NCBI RefSeq assembly: GCF_030814995.1
Contig: NZ_JAUSVX010000022.1
Location: 57,927 to 121,926, forward strand
Direction of reading: 5' to 3'
Origin: Labrys wisconsinensis
GTDB taxonomy: Bacteria > Pseudomonadota > Alphaproteobacteria > Rhizobiales > Labraceae
Length of the DNA stretch: 64,000 nt
Part shown: positions 62,074 through 64,000 of the stretch, piece by piece
How the letters are laid out: every line of letters begins with the position of its first letter
Position numbering within the stretch: position 1 is the first letter of the stretch
The notes under the pieces: generated by a model
What the model saw: the letters and a program-made list of their open reading frames with translations, nothing else
Told to the model about the DNA's origin: nothing
Databases searched by the model: none
Program-made: the position numbers and the translations under genes

Positions 62074-62952
62074 ATGCTGCGGATCGAACGCCTCGGCGAC
62101 GCCCGGGACGAGCTCGGCGAAGGCCCGCTCTGGGATGGGACCGAGCAGCGCCTCTATTGGATCGACAGCCTCGGGCGCCGCATCCACGCCTGCGACGCCG
62201 ATGGCGGCAATCGGCGGAGCTGGCCGGTGCCCGAGCATATCGGCTCGCTGGCCCTGCGGCAGGGCGGCGGCGCCGTGCTGGCCTTGCGCGACGGCTTCTA
62301 CGGCTTCGACTTCGGCACCGGCGCGGCGGTGAAGCTCGCCGACCCCGATCCCGGCAAGCCGCGTATCCGCCTCAACGACGGCAAGGTCGACCGCCAGGGC
62401 CGCTTCGTCGCCGGCTACATGGACTATGAGGAGAGCGATCCCCTTTGCTCGCTGTTCCGCCTCGATCCCGGCGGCACGGTCGAGCGGCTGGAAGAGGGCA
62501 TCGTCTGCTCCAACGGGCCGTGCTGGAGCCCGGACGGGCGCATCTTCTACTTCGCCGACACCTATACCAGGGACATCTGGGCCTATGACTACGACATCGG
62601 CACCGGCCGGGTGGCCAACCGCCGTGTCTTCGCCTCCTTCCCCGCCTGCGGGCTGAGGGGGCTGCCGGACGGCGCCACCGTCGATGCCGAGGGCTATGTC
62701 TGGAGCGTCTCGGTGTACGAGGGCAAGCTCGTGCGCTTCGCGCCGGACGGCCGGCTCGACCGCACCGTCGGCCTGCCGGTCGAGAGCGCCACCAGCCTGA
62801 GCTTCGGCGGCCCGGACCTCGACATCGCCTTCGTCACCTCGATGGCCCGGCAGGTGAAGGGCCAATGGCCGCGCGAGCGCGAGGCCGGCGGCCTGTTCGC
62901 GGTGCATGGCCTCGGCGTCCGCGGCCTTCCCGAGCCGCGCTTCGCCGGCTGA
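62074..62952 (+). CDS. SMP-30/gluconolactonase-family lactonase (first copy)
   Basis: A 292-residue six-bladed beta-propeller. The metal ligands typical of the family are E in ELGEGPLW (about 16), N in SNGPCWSPDG and D in ATVDAEGY. It opens a sugar lactone to the acid. It follows the BKACE by 12 bases and a paralogue follows 26 bases downstream. Confidence 0.93.
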   Translation: MLRIERLGDARDELGEGPLWDGTEQRLYWIDSLGRRIHACDADGGNRRSWPVPEHIGSLALRQGGGAVLALRDGFYGFDFGTGAAVKLADPDPGKPRIRLNDGKVDRQGRFVAGYMDYEESDPLCSLFRLDPGGTVERLEEGIVCSNGPCWSPDGRIFYFADTYTRDIWAYDYDIGTGRVANRRVFASFPACGLRGLPDGATVDAEGYVWSVSVYEGKLVRFAPDGRLDRTVGLPVESATSLSFGGPDLDIAFVTSMARQVKGQWPREREAGGLFAVHGLGVRGLPEPRFAG

Positions 62953-62978
62953 CGACAGAACAACAGACGGAGGAAATC

Positions 62979-63854
62979 ATGCGCATCGAAGTCCTGGTCG
63001 ACGTCAAGACCATCCTCGGCGAGGGCCCGCTCTGGGACGTGGACGAGCAGCGCCTCTATTGGATCGACAGCTTCGGCTGCAACGTCTTCCGCGCCACCGC
63101 GGACGGGCGCGAAGTGCGGGCCTGGGACGTGCCGGCCAAGATCGGCTCCATGGCGCTGCGCCGCCAGGGCGGGGCGGTGCTGTCGCTGCAGACCGGCTTC
63201 CACTTCCTCGACTTCAAGTCCGGCGAGACCAGCCTGATCGTCGATCCCGAGCCGGACGATCCGACCACCCGGATCAACGACGGCAAGGTCGACAAGCGCG
63301 GCCGCTTCGTCGCCGGCTCGATGGACACGATGGAGGCGGGGCCGAACGGCGCGCTCTACCGCCTCGACCCCGACCTCAGCCTGCACAAGCTCGACGACGG
63401 CATCATCGTCTCCAACGGCCCGTGCTGGAGCCCGGATGGGCGCATCTTCTACTTCGCCGATTCCTGGTCGGGCGAGATCTGGGCCTACGACTACGACCAG
63501 GACACCGGCGCCGTCGCCAACCGGCGCACCTTCACGCGCATCGACCGGTCCACCGGCGGCGCGGCGGACGGCTCCACCGTCGATGCGGAGGGGTATCTGT
63601 GGAACGCGCAGGTCTATGACGGCAAGATCATCCGCTACGCCCCTGACGGCTCGGTCGACCGCGTCATCGACATGCCGGTGAAGAAAGTGACCAGCGTCAT
63701 GTTCGGCGGCCCCGAGCTCGACATCCTGTTCGTCACCTCCATGGCCAAGCCGCCTTTGCCGCGCTTCCCCGGCGACGGCATGCTGCGCGGCAGCCTGTTC
63801 GCCATCCACGGGCTAGGAATCCGCGGCGTGCCGGAGATGCGGTTCGCGGGGTGA
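62979..63854 (+). CDS. SMP-30/gluconolactonase-family lactonase (second copy)
   Basis: A 291-residue paralogue of the preceding gene (start after GGAGG). It shares WIDSFG, INDGKVDKRGRFVAGSMD and SNGPCWSPDGRIFYFAD. The two differ mainly in blades 4-5, which hold the specificity loops. Two lactonases in tandem could act on different ring sizes or isomers. Last gene fully in the window. Confidence 0.93.
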   Translation: MRIEVLVDVKTILGEGPLWDVDEQRLYWIDSFGCNVFRATADGREVRAWDVPAKIGSMALRRQGGAVLSLQTGFHFLDFKSGETSLIVDPEPDDPTTRINDGKVDKRGRFVAGSMDTMEAGPNGALYRLDPDLSLHKLDDGIIVSNGPCWSPDGRIFYFADSWSGEIWAYDYDQDTGAVANRRTFTRIDRSTGGAADGSTVDAEGYLWNAQVYDGKIIRYAPDGSVDRVIDMPVKKVTSVMFGGPELDILFVTSMAKPPLPRFPGDGMLRGSLFAIHGLGIRGVPEMRFAG

Positions 63855-64000
63855 GCGGGAGTAAGGCACCCGACGCGCCACGCAAAAAGCCTTCCCCACG
63901 CAGCTGGCTGTTTGATTCACACATCGCAGCAATCGAGCGATCTATTCTGGATGGGCGTGTTACTCCCATGACCTGCGTGGGATGGCGTTGTGTGGCATCC
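63851..64000 (+). CDS. Possible truncated gene start at the right edge
   Basis: A GTG overlapping the stop of the second lactonase (GTGA) opens a frame with no stop for 50 codons to the edge (…PRKKPSPRSWLFDSHIAAIERSILDGRV…). Coupling favours a gene but the composition is lower in GC and there is no recognisable domain. Confidence 0.25.
   Translation, partial: MSGSKAPDAPRKKPSPRSWLFDSHIAAIERSILDGRVTPMTCVGWRCVAS

Overview
The window is high-GC, densely coded bacterial DNA, most probably from an alphaproteobacterium of the order Hyphomicrobiales (Rhizobiales). The grounds are the order rluC-like / gph / ATP12 / pccB, a DUF1127 protein, an orphan FliN, several dipeptide and sugar ABC importers, and intergenic palindromes of a type common in that order. 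The genus cannot be fixed from the sequence alone. No CRISPR array, rRNA, phage or replication origin was seen; one tRNA-Leu(GAG) is present.

Layout. 1-5954 (minus): a PLP Cys/Met lyase, an FAD amino-acid oxidase and a RidA protein, followed by a dipeptide-type ABC importer that runs off the left edge. 6277-8987 (plus): DegQ-like protease and RarA. 9.0-26.4 kb: a split catabolic regulon built around a LacI-family regulator (14073-15107). Five copies of the palindrome TGCATCCGGATGCA lie upstream of three operons: RidA plus a PLP deaminase (plus strand from 9444); SelA-like PLP enzyme, M14-type deacylase and MBL-fold hydrolase (minus strand from 13906); and M81 metallohydrolase, a MalEFGK-type ABC importer and an SDR (minus strand from 26250). 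Inverted copies of a ~194-bp repeat bracket 9.0-15.3 kb. Within the regulon span but without its operator are an AraC regulator, two SDRs and an L,D-transpeptidase-like protein.

26.6-35.2 kb holds a secreted orphan protein, an AraC/LysE pair, a complete Pnkp-Hen1 RNA-repair cassette (28918-32846), a GFA-family protein, a DUF1127 protein, an ArsR regulator and a pseudouridine synthase. 35.4-38.5 kb is housekeeping (Gph-like phosphatase, ATP12, PccB). The stretch between pccB (ends 38506) and pccA (starts 47637) looks like an accessory insertion zone: nitrilase-family hydrolase, lone polyamine-type binding protein, winged-helix protein, esterase, GT8 glycosyltransferase, an AT-rich patch, a decayed IS200-like transposase next to an OsmC-like fragment, a VOC dioxygenase and a repeat-containing orphan.

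47.6-53.2 kb: PccA, a membrane cNMP-binding protein, DUF805, LipB, FliN, tRNA-Leu and a polysaccharide deacetylase. 53.3-63.9 kb: a GntR-controlled cluster with a ribose-type importer (binding protein, ATPase and an unusual double-length permease), SDR, 3-hydroxyacyl-CoA-dehydrogenase-like enzyme, a BKACE/DUF849 beta-keto acid cleavage enzyme and two tandem SMP-30 lactonases. Together these suggest an undescribed oxidative route in which a sugar acid is made into a 3-keto acid and cleaved with acetyl-CoA.

The two most novel-looking systems are the LacI regulon (proposed non-phosphorylative breakdown of an N-acylated amino-sugar or D-amino compound) and the BKACE/SMP-30 sugar cluster. Their substrates are inferred, not shown.
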